64,000 bases of DNA from Flabesymbios commensalis (GCA_964017125.1 OZ024912.1:60726107-60790106), one strand, 5' to 3'; counted from the first letter of the stretch, positions 1 to 12,747 are shown. Numbers and translations: made by a program. Notes: a model not told the origin generated them from the letters alone.

Positions 1-45
1 GGCGTCATCGAGCAGAGCGATAGTGGGTGGTCTTTAGCTCTACAT

Positions 46-680
46 ATGGTTTCTAAAAAGAATGGCGACTGGAGACTACGTGGCGATTACAGAAGTTTAA
101 ATGCTCAGACAGTACCAGACAGGTACCAAATTCCTCATATACAAGACTTTACACAGCGTTTAGCTGGCTCCAAGGTTTTTTCAAAGATAAACTTAGTGAG
201 AGCATATTATCAGATACCAGTTGAACCGTCAGACGTGCATAAAACAGCGGTTACGACACCTTTCGGACTTTTTAATTTTACACTCACGCCATTCAGTTTA
301 CGAAATTCCGGACAAACTTTTCAACGCTTTATAGACCATGTCATGCGTGGACTGGATTTCGTATTTGTATATTTAAAAAGACGACTTGTTAGTAACAAGC
401 CCTGACCTAAGACCCATAAGAAACATTTGAAAATTTTATTCAAAAGCCTCACCGAATACGGAATTATAATCGAATCGGAGAAATGTCAATTCGTCTGCCC
501 CGAGGGCATCTCACCCCTTCCCACAGCTGTGGATGCGATAGTAAATTTCGTGAAACCAGAGAAACAGAGAGCATTACGAAGATATTTGGGAATGGTAAAT
601 TATTATCATCGTTTCATTCCCCACATCTGCACCAGTCCAGTCTTAATCCACGCAGAGCATGGCTCTAGCCTGGACAACTA
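46..680 (+). pseudogene. Reverse transcriptase part of the Ty3/Gypsy pol fossil
   Basis: The translation carries family hallmarks: a GDYRSLN box, [13 protein letters not shown], a TPFGLFNF box and, further on, a LGMVNYYHRFIPH thumb/connection motif. These place it in Ty3/Gypsy rather than Copia or BEL. In the living family this enzyme copies the element RNA into DNA inside the virus-like particle. This copy is broken and ends where foreign sequence begins. Confidence 0.85.
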
Positions 681-2595
681 GTGTGTACGGGAACTGTATA
701 TTAGAGAGGGGTTATCTTAACATGAATATTCATTAGTGCCTGTGAATGACGTCAGCGGTGACCACTCACAATGGGCGGCACAGATTTTCGAGACAGTCAC
801 ACCCGGGGTCAGACGATTTGTTTACTTTGCTTACCAATGTGATTGGTCCGAAGATATTTGTATCAGGGCAGATGACAGTATAACGTGAGGCCATGGGATT
901 GCGTGCCGCAAATCACATGGCGGAGTGAAGATGCATTCCCCACTGCGCAGAGAAACTGACACCTTTGAACAATTTGTTGACCGAAGCCATCGAGGGACAG
1001 AATAGGCTTTCGCCTAAATCGAATTTCGCCCTCCATTAGACTGAGAATGCAATTGTAGCATTTACTGCTTATGGTTCATATGTTCCGAAAACTGGACCCT
1101 GCCACCGTAAGCCTGACGAGGATGGCGAGAAATTTTAGTTCAAAATTCTAGGTTTTGCCTATTTGCGTAGGTTTTTTTTTACTTTTTGCGATTCTATAAG
1201 GTACACACCTTTTTGCGACACGCTAGTAGTGAATGATTCATCTGATGTCCATAGAAGATTTAATCGTCCAAATTACATATATGGCTATTATATGAATGAT
1301 TTTTCGGGTTTCGATCCAAATTATAGAAAATATATTTATGGTCAAGTACATGAGACTAACAGCTTGACCTGACCTATACTATTATGGTTACAAGGTAATA
1401 TGTTACCTTTATATATAGGATTATATCAATTAAAATGAGTTCATTCTTGACATGAAATAACTTTCGTACAAATAACTGGTTCTCCAGCAATTGGTTCCAT
1501 CTAATTGATTATCCAACCCAAGTAATAAATCTAATATACCTATAAATGATTGCATGTCCCAGAATATTAATTTAATCTTCCTTTTATTTTCTTTCTACAC
1601 TTACTCCTGAGTGTATCTACCTATGGTAATACTGGTGGTGATTATTAGTACAATTCCTACTAATGCTTTACTCTTCAGATTTTGTGAGACAGCTGTCCCC
1701 ACGGTCTACTAGATCTTATATAAATTATAAATTACTTCCTACTCTTTAGAATGGTGTTGTCTTATAATTCTAATTCAGATTTTTTAATTCGTTCATCCTT
1801 TTTCCATCTTTCCAACTCTACTTCCTAATTTTCAGCTACATTCCCAGTTTTCTGAAATTGGTTATGGTTGTATAGTGCTTCCTAAATATAGTTCTATTAT
1901 CTGAAGTATGCCATTCTGATCTGATTTTGTTCAAATAGTTTCTAGTACGTCACGTATTACAATCAATTTATCATTGAATTGCACCGGTCTTCATATGGCT
2001 ATGTTATATAATAGGCCATCAATGTATAAAATGATATGAAGCTATCTTGTTTGGCGTTTACGATTCTAATTTGATTTTGTTCAAATAGTTTCTAGTGCCC
2101 TATGTATTACAATCATCTTATCATTGAATTGCACAGGTCTACACATGGCATTGTCATATAGTAGGCCATCAATGCATAAAATGATTTTACTACTTGCGGT
2201 TGGTATAGAATACTGTTATATTTTGCTCCTCCATTTAAATTTAAAGGATTGTAGATCTGTATGTCAGATTACTACATATAAAACACACCCATCAATAATG
2301 TAACCTAGTAATGTAATATATAGACATATGACTAAAAACTATAATCCAATTTAAATTGGTTTTGGTATCACATGACTTAATGGGGTGCCCGGATTAGACA
2401 TTTTTGTAGTTTAAGAATGTTATAGTTCATTTACCAACGGATCGCTCGATCAGGGTAGTATAAGCTACCGATGGTTATTCATTGACAATTGGGCCATGTA
2501 GTTGGAAGTGGTCTTAGTACACTGGAAACATTTTGTTTCACATTCAAAACATAAAAATCGAAGCAAATACTGGGGAACGCGACATTATTAGTTCA
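665..2595. other. 1.9-kb insertion inside the Ty3/Gypsy element
   Basis: Recognisable pol sequence stops near 660 and resumes near 2,600 in the RNase H domain. The 1.9 kb between shows no coding potential I recognise. It is AT-rich toward the right and holds a direct duplication of about 120 bp with 150-bp spacing (near 1,918-2,036 and 2,070-2,186). Ends and family could not be defined. It may be an insertion or a replacement of part of pol. Confidence 0.5.
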
Positions 2596-2605
2596 CCCGA
2601 ACCCG

Positions 2606-3184
2606 TTGACACTGTTAAATATCACGTGTGACGCTAGTGAGTTTGCGGTCAGCAGAGTGTTGCAACAGTGTATTGATAACGTATGGCAACCTTTGTCATT
2701 TTTTAGCGAAAAGCTAGCACCAGAAGAGACACGTTACAGTGCCTTTGACCGAGAACTTTTATCAGTTTACGCTACCATTAGACACTTCAGACATAATCTG
2801 GAGGGAAGAGAATTTTTCGTCAATACCAACCATAAACCTTTACCTTATGTCATGAATTCCACGACAGAACGCCAATCCTTGCGTCAGACTAGGCATTTAG
2901 CCTTCATAGCAGAATTTACGACCGATATTCGATATGTGAAAGGTGAAACGAATTTTGTAGCGGACGCCTTGTCGCGACCGACCGTATCAGCTATAGAATG
3001 TGACGCTGTGATAAATTCTAAAGATATGAGTGGTGACCAGGCTTTAGACACAGAATTCATACGCTTGAGACATTCCACGTCATTTAATATGGAATTTCGT
3101 TTAATAAAAACATTCGATGACGTATTGGTATGGTGTGACATCTTGACAGGACATACCAGACCGTACGTTACTAAAAATTTTTGA
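2606..3184 (+). pseudogene. RNase H part of the Ty3/Gypsy pol fossil
   Basis: An open stretch of 192 residues contains the RNase H signatures TCDAS, the SFFSEKL box, a RYSAFDRELL box and a VKGETNFVADALSRP box that closes the domain in Ty3/Gypsy pol. The domain degrades the RNA strand during reverse transcription in living relatives. It continues directly into the integrase region. Confidence 0.88.
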
Positions 3185-4270
3185 AGAAAAGTGTTCACAA
3201 CGGTTTTGGACTCCCTTCTCATAGAGCCGCGGAACCTCTCATGAATTTTCGTTTTGTGTGGCACCAAATGAATATTGACATAGCGAATTGGTGCAGATAC
3301 TGCACAGGCTGCAAACAGCTAAAGTTTCACGTCATAATAAACCAGTTTTCGAAAAGTTCGAGGAACCGACTGAGAGGTTTGGTCATGTATACGTCGACCT
3401 CGTCAGACCTTTACCTTATTCCGATGGTTTTAAATATTTGTTGACATGCGTCGACTGTTTTACACGTTGGCCAGAGGCCATACCAATACTAGACATTAGA
3501 GCAGAAGCCGTCGCGGGCCCCTTTTTCAGTGGATGGGTGGCCCGCTTCGGGACTGCTGCCACGATCACTACAGACAGAGGTGCCCAGTTCGAATCCAGGT
3601 TATGGGACACCTTGTGTAATCAATTAGGGATCACTAGAATCCGTACTACGAGTTATCACCCTCAACCAAACGGCATGGTTGAGCATTTTCATAGACAGCC
3701 TAAAGCCACCATTATGGCACATGACTCACCGAATCCGTGGACAACAACGATTCGAGCAGTTTTACTCGGCATCCGATCGGCCGTCAAGGAAACGTTAGGC
3801 AGGTCGGCCGCCGAGATGACTTACGGAATGACACTACGTCTACCAGGTGACTTTACGAAGTATTATATTGTTGACGTCCACACTGATTTAGAAAACCACT
3901 CAGATAGGTTATGCGTAGCCATGTCCGTCTCCAGCTAAGCCCCCCGCGCGATACAAATCAAAAAGACATGTTACATGTATTTTTGCGACGCATCGCAATA
4001 GCACCACCACTGACTGCCCCTTACGACGGACCGTATAAGGTCGTCGCTAGGAGCGGCCGAGTATTCAAAGTGTTAATTAAAGGGCAAGGTTGAGACGGTG
4101 ACTGCAGACCGTGTCAAACATGCGCATATCGAGTGCACGCCTGAAAATGAACACACTAGACAGTCAAAAGTGACTCCGACATTAAAACCTACGGCTTCAC
4201 AGCCTACGGCAAAAAATTTTCGAGCCCCGGCCGTAGTAGACAAACAAAGCCTTCCATTTGAACGCACAAT
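3181..4270 (+). pseudogene. Integrase part of the Ty3/Gypsy pol fossil
   Basis: The stretch shows the zinc-binding end (WCRYCTGCKQ), the catalytic core with a VDCFTRWPEAIP box, a TTDRGAQFES box and the YHPQPNGMVE box, and a C-terminal DGPYKVV module (GPY/F type). These are standard for Ty3/Gypsy integrases, which insert the element DNA into the host genome. The region is broken. About 700 bp of sequence without recognised coding content separates it from the candidate LTR. Confidence 0.85.
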
Positions 4271-4954
4271 CTAAAAGACAAAGGAAACAGTTCCAGCGGT
4301 TAATCAACAAGGTGAAAAGACCGAGGAACAGGGTGACACAAGGTCTGCGAACATATTCACACATCCTTTACATTTTAGAAAAGACGTGCCGGTTCGAACC
4401 GAACAATAGTAATGCGATAGTAATGCCGATAAAAACGGTAGAGTCACGGTAAATCTGCCACCTATACAAACACGTGTTGGACGACAGATCAACATCCCCG
4501 CCCGATTCATGCAGCTGGTTCACGCGGTCATAGCTCCTAGTGATATATACTGCGACCCAACGCACATATCATATAGTTAAGTTGTGTATATAAATTCTGC
4601 CAGGCCTGGCACAACTAAATCATTGTTACGTATAGTGAATACATGTTATTATGTCAGATGTATTTATTAAATTAAGTCAGTTGAATGGGATAAATGAGTT
4701 TTGGGCATGACTGTGTTAAAAAGGACATTTGCTAGAAGGATCGGAAATAATTTAAATATAGATTAGGTCATAGCAGCACTCATCAATGTCCACCAACAAC
4801 CCACGCTGTAAATGGACTTTAACGTTTACGTTTACGTTTTATTGATATATTGTTTATATAAATGGTACGACTCGGTGCTACTTGATCAGACTTTTGTGAT
4901 TTCTGCCGTTGAAGTAATCACAAGCATAGTTTTTTAGATATACATTGTCACTTA

Positions 4955-5200
4955 GCCTGGGGGGAATGTGGCGACTACAACTGCAGAATTTATCGCGGCT
5001 GATTTCGCGCTGGACGGAATCTCTGACTGACGAGTCAGAGCTTCCGGTTTGCTCTCGCCATGTGCGATCCCGCTGTGTCGGTGGCTAATTCGTCAAACAT
5101 TCCGATGTCAGAGTATTTAGTACCTTCTGGAGGTATATATACGGCACCACATAGTACATCTTTTTCATAACCAAAAATAGTTTTATCTAGTCTAAACCAC
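4955..5200 (+). repeat. Candidate polypurine tract and start of the 3' LTR
   Basis: A G-rich tract (CCTGGGGGGAA) is followed at once by TGTGGCGACTACAAC, the arrangement expected at the 3' LTR boundary of a Ty3/Gypsy element. The LTR end is unclear, because the next recognisable sequence at 5,231 is a LINE. No second LTR is in the window to compare with. Confidence 0.5.
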
Positions 5201-5230
5201 AAACACGCTTGGTTACTTGAATGTATTTGA

Positions 5231-5690
5231 TTACACTGTTTTTGGAAACTTTTTTCGGATGAAAACTATTATTCCTCCAGAGCGATGTATGGAAAATTTG
5301 TTTCGGTTTTTGTGTAAGATAAAATAACCAAGGGCACAGAATTCATCACAAATAACGAAGATATCTACATCGTTAAACTTTGTTTCAGTTAACATACTTA
5401 AATCATGTGACAATAAAAATTCTTTGAAATCTGGGCAATTTAGACGGTTCTTCAGACCACAAACGTTTATTAAAAAACAGCGTAATTTATCCTGCTCTTT
5501 AGGATTAACAACTGAACTAGTAACATAATCAGCTTGTCTATTTACATCATTGTGATCGTCATCATAATATTTTTGCCCTCTATATACAGCTTTGTGGTTA
5601 TAGTCTAGTATTTCTATGCTGTACATATTATCATTGTTTATTACGGTGGACTGTTCCAATTCTTCATCATGCCGATAATCAGGTACGAAT
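5231..5690 (-). pseudogene. LINE endonuclease fragment (CR1/L2-like, N-terminal part)
   Basis: A 142-residue minus-strand ORF resembles the start of an APE-type endonuclease of CR1/L2-like LINEs: an INVCGLKNRL opening, then LTETKFND, and later RSGGIIVFIRK. In living elements this domain nicks the target so reverse transcription can begin. Only the N-terminal third of the nuclease is present. The downstream part, including reverse transcriptase, is missing where the Ty3/Gypsy end abuts. LINE copies normally lose their 5' end, so a piece that kept the 5' side and lost the 3' side suggests it was cut by the later insertion. Confidence 0.65.
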
Positions 5691-5699
5691 GCAGTGTTT

Positions 5700-6196
5700 C
5701 ACTGGAGGGGCTGTCTACTCTGGCGTTCTCTGTTCTCCTAGGAGAGCCTAGTGTTGTCTGAAAAGGTTTCTTCTTGTTATACTCAGCAGCAGGGGTTTCT
5801 GTCTATGCCACTAATCTCTGTATTGCCGTCATTATAGTGTTCATCACTAGTTGTTCATCATTCAGATGTACACCACTGCGATCAGACTTGGAAAACATTC
5901 GTTGTAACGGGGTTGATTTACCACCCATGAGAGAAGTCTGGGTGTTAAAGGGACATGCCCAGGTCTAAAATCATAAAAAAATCGGTGATTTTATTTTGGC
6001 TTCTTAATATGACCATATGATATAAACATGTTCATAGACTAGAACTGCAAAAGTTTTTAATTTTTCTGCTGCGCATTCACCAGTTAGGCTAGATATAGAG
6101 ACGAAATTCCCGCATTTCTTATTTTTGACATGGTTGTCAATAATTAGAAATCAGGAGGGGGTGAGAAAAAACGCCCCGATAAAGTATAAGCTTTGT
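5700..6196. other. Spacer with one copy of a short dispersed repeat (R1)
   Basis: No gene was recognised. About 5,948-6,075 matches 38,617-38,760 in the same orientation over roughly 130 bp, sharing TTATTTTGGCTTCTTAATAT and GACCATATGAT. The family is unknown. Confidence 0.7.
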
Positions 6197-7163
<967 letters not shown>

Positions 7164-7449
7164 GCATTTCACTTAAATAATAGAATATTAAGACTATTTC
7201 ACGACATGTTGTTAATTGGTGCAACATTGTATAAATTTTATACAATTGTTTTGTGTCTACTTATCTGTGTTGTTATATGCATGTAAATGTGTTGAGGTTA
7301 TTGAGTTTCACAAATTAGAAAAAAGTGACTACATTGATAGATACGTTTTGTTAATCATTTGATATATCTATAAGAGTTGTCGTGATATCTAAAAGTATTA
7401 GTAATCAAATACATTCATAAATCTAAAATGGATTGGTGGTGCAATAATA

Positions 7450-8088
7450 GTTTAACCTCATTCAAGGTGAATTTGAGTTTAATCATTGCAGGTGCGACAG
7501 GGAGTGAGAAAACTTGTTTTGTTCATAAAATACTGGATAATAACGATGGAATGTGGTACGGTGTGTACCACCAGTCAAGATAATCTATTGCTATGGACAG
7601 TGGCAGCCTTATTTTATCAGATTGAGAAAGATGTAACATATATCATATTACATAGTGGTTTGCCAAACACAGAAGATATTGATACCTGGAAAAGTGAACA
7701 TAACTTAATAATTCTTGACGATTTAATGAATGAAGTGTCCAAAAACGCCATAACACACAAACTTTTCACTATAGGTTGTCATCATTTGAATATAAGTTGT
7801 ATATTCATCACTCAAAATGTATATAATCAAGGCAAATTCACTAGAACGATTACATTAAACGCAACCTACCTGATATTATTTGAAAATATTAGAGATTCAT
7901 CACAATTGATGCCATCAGGGTCACAGTTATACCCCGGCAATCAACATGCTTTTATACACACATATAAGAATATATTGAAAACATCATATGGTTATATGGT
8001 AATCGATTTAAATCCTCAGAGTAACCCAAAACACAGAATTCGCTCACGAATTTTCCCAGGAGAATATCCGATTATCTATTTACTATAA
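7450..8088 (+). pseudogene. Polinton packaging ATPase (FtsK/HerA type) remnant
   Basis: The start shows a P-loop-like stretch (LIIAGATGSEKT) and, further on, NLIILDDLMNEVS (Walker B) and IFITQNVYNQGK (sensor-type TQN). The end, with an IRSRIFPGEYPIIY-like close, is usual for Polinton ATPases. In living relatives the protein pumps DNA into the capsid. It lies first in the plus-strand gene series, just inside the left inverted repeat. The copy is broken. Confidence 0.85.
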
Positions 8089-8125
8089 GCGATAGCTGCC
8101 CTGTGGTAAAATAAAACTTGTCAGT

Positions 8126-8410
8126 ATGGTAAACCACAAAACTGTAGCCAGTCGTGTTGGACTAATCAGATCTCTGATTTCACTGTTAATATTAGGTATG
8201 GTTAGTGTAACCTTTAAAAATACGGCAGGGCTTAAAGAAGAACCAAATCCTGTAAGATCGGTGTGTACATATATGTCGATTCCATACCTGGATGATGTTG
8301 TTGTGGATGTTTGCATGGATTCAAAGCAGCCTATAAGTATGGCCAGCGTAAATGCTTCTGTGAATGTTAATCATGGAAGAATCTCGGAGGATGATATTAA
8401 TACCACTTGA
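8126..8410 (+). CDS. Small Polinton protein of unknown function, 94 aa
   Basis: An open frame follows the ATPase with a hydrophobic stretch near residues 14-27 (IRSLISLLILGMV) that could be one membrane segment. No family was recognised. It overlaps the start of the next ORF, as expected in the compact gene series of these elements. It may be a chance ORF. Confidence 0.35.
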   Translation: MVNHKTVASRVGLIRSLISLLILGMVSVTFKNTAGLKEEPNPVRSVCTYMSIPYLDDVVVDVCMDSKQPISMASVNASVNVNHGRISEDDINTT

Positions 8411-8858
8411 AAAATATAACTCGCTAGTTAATAATAAAGATTACACTAAACCAGATTACACCAATCCAAAAAGCATTGAGCCTGTGAGTGAAGTCTATGA
8501 TGATGATGATATATCAGACTCTGATTTATCATCTGTTGATGTTCAACCCTTACCAAAAACATATAAGCACAGAGATACTGCATTGGTTACATTTTTACAA
8601 CAGTGTAGGTGTGTGACGTGGGATGAGTGTGGTGTCATTTCAACAGAAAAGTTTGGACGGATTCACGTGTCACACATCAGTGACCTAATAAGAGACTGTA
8701 TAAAAAGCTATATACATTTTTCACCGGATGGACAGGAAGATTTTTATACTGCCTTAGCGGAATCAAATGTACCACTTGGATTAATTTCCAATTCACATGG
8801 ACGTGAGTGGATTCAAAGATATCGCAGACGTAAACAGAAAGGACGGATCAAGAAATAG
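8364..8858 (+). CDS. Polinton protein of unknown function, 164 aa
   Basis: The frame begins MEESRRMILIPLEKYNSL, has an acidic middle (DDDDISDSD) and ends in a very basic tail (RRRKQKGRIKK). The LIP-x-x-KY opening resembles a protein often seen between ATPase and integrase in animal Polintons. The role is not known to me. Acidic and basic blocks would fit a DNA- or capsid-associated protein, but that is inference. Confidence 0.5.
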   Translation: MLIMEESRRMILIPLEKYNSLVNNKDYTKPDYTNPKSIEPVSEVYDDDDISDSDLSSVDVQPLPKTYKHRDTALVTFLQQCRCVTWDECGVISTEKFGRIHVSHISDLIRDCIKSYIHFSPDGQEDFYTALAESNVPLGLISNSHGREWIQRYRRRKQKGRIKK

Positions 8859-8864
8859 CTGATG

Positions 8865-10142
8865 TATATTACACACCAGGTGCCGCAGGTAGTTTTCAAG
8901 GAAATGTTAAACTATACCAATCATTGAGAAAAAAGGTGTCAACATTACTCTAACAGATGTTACAAAATGGTTGAATCGTCAGAATGTTTACACAATGGAT
9001 CATATGGCTCGTCATACGTTTGATTAAGGGACTATTATTGCAAACAGTTTAAATGAACATGCAGACTTGGCCTATTTTGGCCAATGGGCTTCTGACAATA
9101 ATGATGTACAATATTTATTAATTATTATTTATGTTTTTTCTAGACAATTACAAGTTTCACCAGTGAAAAATAAAACTGGTAAAGATGTTGACGCTTTCTC
9201 AAAATTGACCACCTTACCTAAAACATTGCGTACTGTCGGGGGATCTGAATTCACAAATAAATTATTCCAATCATTTTTAAAAAACAACTCTATTCGTCAT
9301 TACATTGCTAGGAATGATTCTAAAGCTGCCCTGGCTGAACGAGTTATTCAAACTCTAAAACGTAAAATATATCAACAGATGGTCTATAAAAACACCCCAG
9401 AATATATATCGACACTTTCCGACATTGTTAACTCGTATAATAAAACAAAGCATGCTAATATAGGTTATGCACCCAACTCTGTAACGGATGATTATGCAGA
9501 CGATGTGCGATTATCACGTTATTTACGTACAAAGAAAAACAGGACCCCAAAATTTAAATTTAATGTTGGTGATAAAGTACGAGTAAGTTATACCCGTGAA
9601 CCTTGTGATTGTGTCTATGATATTCATTTCAGTGGTGAGATATTCGCAGTAATTCAACGTAAAAAAACATATCCAACGTAAATGAAATGAAATGAATCGG
9701 GCTTTAGGCCACCTTTGTGCACATATAGGCTAAACTGGGCCAGGAGAACCTCCTGAGGATGGTGAGATGATTGAGATGACACTGTTCTCCAGACACAGGA
9801 TTCGAAATTCGAGCCCTGGCGGTCTGAGGCCGAGCACGCTACCTCTCGGTCACGGAGGCTCCCCACAATACTGACTTTCACACGTGGATGGGGAAGAAAC
9901 ATTTGTGTTTCTTTCAAACCGCCGAGACCGGGAACCGAACCCCGAACTATGGCGTGAAAGGCAGCGGTGCTAACCACTACCCTAGGGCCCCATATCCAGC
10001 GTACTAGTCTATAAGTTGGCCGATATGACTGGAGATGTGATTATCGGTAGTTTTTATAATGAGGAATTGCAAAAGGCATACGTGACTGATGATACAGTAT
10101 ATAAAATTGAAAGGTACTTAAAAAGAGAACATACCGTGGTGT
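8865..10142 (+). pseudogene. Polinton integrase (retroviral type) remnant
   Basis: The N-terminal part is followed by a catalytic-core region with an HADLAYFGQW-like start, a TVGGSEFTN box and an HYIARNDSKAALAERV box, then a C-terminal barrel-like segment (FNVGDKVRVSYTRE). Polinton integrases insert the element with 6-bp target duplications. The coding sequence is split by a SINE at about 9,672-9,990 and its last segment resumes after it. The copy is broken elsewhere as well. Confidence 0.85.
9672..9990 (-). mobile_element. Compound tRNA-derived SINE inserted in the Polinton integrase
   Basis: Read on the minus strand it has two tRNA-like heads in a row. The first carries box-A-like TAGTGGTTAGCACCG and box-B-like GGTTCGGTTCCCGG and resembles tRNA-Glu. 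The second carries CCGTGACCGAGAGGTAGCG and GGCTCGAATTTCGAATCC. A body ends in an (ATTTC)-type tail. Direct repeats CATATCCAACGTA (left) and CATATCCAGCGTA (right) are the target duplication. It is the most complete of four copies in the window. Confidence 0.88.
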
Positions 10143-10300
10143 AAAACAAGTTTATGTTAAATAGTTATATTATCCCAGAAAATGAAGTGTTGAGAAAATC
10201 AATCCCGAGTGAGTAATTATTGTGATTGTTTGAACAGATACCACACACTTAAACGGTTACACAGCATTATTTTGTCAATAAACACCATAAAAATGAATGA

Positions 10301-10860
10301 TTGTTGTTTTCTTGGAAATCAACAACAACAACAATGGTGTATATCATTTATGGTGTATATCATATCATAGGATATAGCAATGAAATAAGTCAAAGACGTG
10401 GTGGTACATGGCACATTGCATTAACAGACATAACGATGAAGGTTATAAGTGACGCCATCATTAGATGTGATCTATGTCAAGACTCTGCTGTAAATAATCG
10501 ACTGATACCTGTATTAAGATTTTTGCTGTATTTACGCAAGAACGATTCAGTGATATTTACAAATCCTTATTACATACCAATTGCAACTAGTATACCAGTT
10601 GATCACACAACCTACAGAACCACAACCTACAGACCAGGTTGCGGATCACAGGTCCCACCTAAGACTGAAAATGTTATAAGTACCATTGACCGGATCAAAC
10701 GATTTAAGAAACGTGTTGGATCTGTAATAAAAAAAAAGTTCAGAAAAGACAAATCCCAAAAACAAAAAAGCTACTGGTAAAAAACGTTCTGTAGGAGCTA
10801 ACAAATCTCAACAGAAGGCTGTCAAAAAAGCAAAGCAAAATGAGTCAGACGCCGTTTACA
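10301..10860 (+). pseudogene. Polinton minor-capsid-like protein remnant
   Basis: The frame contains a GGTWHIALTDI box, a CDLCQDSAVNNRLIPVLR box and an FTNPYYIPI box. These fit the pattern of the smaller jelly-roll capsid protein of animal Polintons, as I recall that family. The C-terminal part is highly basic (RFKKRVGSVIKKKFRKD). It lies immediately upstream of the larger capsid gene. The assignment is by motif memory, without alignment. Confidence 0.5.
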
Positions 10861-12304
10861 GCGACAAGCTGGCAATTTTTTCTAAACCATGAGCAGATGT
10901 GAGTGTATTAGAGAGAGAGTGGGTGAATATTCAACCTACAACTCAGTGGGGTAAAGGATCAACCATTAATTTTGAGGTCAGAGGTGAGACTAATGCATAT
11001 ATTAACCTGAAGAGTACAAAATTATGTGCAACTATCCAGATCGTGGATTCTAAAGGTGCCCCCCCCCCCCCATTGCAGCAGATGCATCAGTCAGCATAGT
11101 GAATCAGATTTTACATAGTATGTGGTCACAAGTGGACCCTACCCTTCAACATACCACTATAAAATCATTAGGACCCTACTATGCAATCAAGGGCATCATA
11201 GATAAAATACTAAACTCTTCTATTGATGATGATAATCGCAAAGATCGCCCTAGTATGTATATTAAAGATAGGGGTGAGAACATTGGCAGTACTGATTCCA
11301 GCACACTGGATAATATCAGCTTAAGAATATGAGAAGCCTCTACTCGTGGTGGTCAGCTATTAGATTTGATGGGTGATTTCCAATTAGATTGTTTTAAACA
11401 GGATAGATTATTAATTGATGGCAGCCCCATCAAAATAAAGAAGGTCCCTGCTCGTGATGTTTTCACACTAATGACAAAGTCTGGTGTTACTGAAGAGTNN
11501 NNNNNNNNNNNNNNNNNNNNNNNNNNNNNNNNNNNNNNNNNNNNNNNNNNNNNNNNNNNNNNNNNNNNNNNNNNNNNNNNNNNNNNNNNNNNNNNNNNNN
11601 NNNNNNNNNNNNNNNNNNNNNNNNNNNNNNNNNNNNNNNNNNNNNNNNNNNNNNNNNNNNNNNNNNNNNNNNNNNNNNNNNNNNNNNNNNNNNNNNNNAT
11701 AGTTTGAAACTGGTAAAAACTTCACTAGATATTTGTTATTACCATATTGCTCCAAATATTATACAGGTGCACAAGAATGTTTTACAAATGACTAACGCAT
11801 TATACCCAATTCAAAGGAGTGTCATCAATACCTTTCGTGTTGATAAAGGCTATGAGTCGGCTCGTAGTAACTCTAACCTATTTGCTGGCCAAATACCAGA
11901 CAAAATATATTTGTGTATGGTTGAAACTAAAGCATACGATGGTTCAAGAGATACGAACCCTTTCTACTTTCAACATTTTAATGGGAATCATATAGCCTAT
12001 TTATTAAACAATAGAAGTATCCCTAACCAGCCACTAAAATCTAATTTTAAAACAAAAAAACTATGTAGATTGTTACAGCACCTTATTTAGAGGAGGTAAG
12101 TCACCCAATATATCATATGAGGAGTTTAGCAAGGGTGCTGCTATATTCGAGATAGATATTGCCGCAGAATTAGAAAATTCAAGCGTGCAATCAATGAAAC
12201 AGGCTGGAGAATGTTGTATTGAATTGAGATTTGAGGAGGCGTTAGCTGATGACATAACTGTAATTATTTACGGAACATTTCGTGGAATTGTGGAGATATC
12301 ATGA
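10840..12304 (+). pseudogene. Polinton capsid protein (major-capsid type) remnant
   Basis: Recognisable blocks in order: LEREWVNIQP with a GSTINFEVRG box, NQILHSMWSQVD, a LDCFKQDRLL box, LYPIQRSVINTF, a LFAGQIPDKIYL box, PFYFQHFNGNHIAYLL, and an EEFSKGAAIFEIDI box with a RFEEALADDITVI close. This is the arrangement of the capsid proteins often annotated as F54H12.2-like in animal genomes. The assembly gap at 11,499-11,698 removes part of the middle, and the copy is broken. The gene sits before the protease. Confidence 0.8.
11499..11698. other. Assembly gap of 200 N
   Basis: A run of exactly 200 unknown bases inside the Polinton capsid gene. The round length suggests a placeholder of unknown true size. 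Confidence 0.99.
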
Positions 12305-12324
12305 TCAGGTGAAGTCTCAGAAAC

Positions 12325-12747
12325 ATGAATAGTGATACATTACGGGAATACGCCAGGAAGCTGACCTTGAATGTGCATGTCTGCTCTAGAGATACTATTA
12401 CTTTATCTGACACACCAATGATTGTTAACACGGAAACTTCAACACAAGCTGGAAGACATTGGGTTGTGATTGAACTTAGGCATGGCTATTACTTTGATAG
12501 TTTAGCTGATTTTGATGTTATGACTAATACAGTTGAACCAATCCTGTTAAAGTACAATAACCAATATATATTTAACAAGACAAGGTTTCAAAGTGAATAT
12601 TCAAGCTCGTGTGGATTGTACTGTTTATATTACCTATACTATATATCAACACACGCTTATCAAAACACTATAAATGAATTAAGTTCAAGATCGATTGCTG
12701 ATAATGAAAGGTTTTTATTGAATTTCTTCCTTGAATATGTAGACTAA
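12325..12747 (+). CDS. Polinton adenain-type cysteine protease, 140 aa frame
   Basis: The frame shows the family's catalytic layout: His in AGRHWVVIEL, an acidic/aromatic segment YYFDSLAD, a Gln-region analogue, and the nucleophile Cys in SSSCGLYCLYYL. Adenain/Ulp1-like proteases process capsid precursors in Polintons and adenoviruses. At 140 residues it is a little short for the family. It closes the plus-strand gene series, right after the capsid gene. As part of a fossil element it is not presumed active. Confidence 0.82.
   Translation: MNSDTLREYARKLTLNVHVCSRDTITLSDTPMIVNTETSTQAGRHWVVIELRHGYYFDSLADFDVMTNTVEPILLKYNNQYIFNKTRFQSEYSSSCGLYCLYYLYYISTHAYQNTINELSSRSIADNERFLLNFFLEYVD

Larger units (their letters stand above)
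1..5200 (+). mobile_element. Ty3/Gypsy LTR retrotransposon, cut by the window edge, broken
   Basis: Pol-derived segments follow the Ty3/Gypsy order: reverse transcriptase, RNase H, integrase, then an integrase C-terminal module. The left part (gag, protease, 5' LTR) lies outside the window. A purine-rich tract just before a TGTGGCGAC start near 4,970 looks like a polypurine tract and the start of the 3' LTR, but without the 5' LTR the repeat cannot be confirmed. The copy is broken in several places and carries a 1.9-kb insertion between the reverse transcriptase and RNase H parts. It is an old fossil copy. Confidence 0.85.

Noticed and set aside
11366-11755. ORFs running through the N block
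   Set aside because: The run of unknown bases holds no sequence. Only the flanking capsid similarity is usable.
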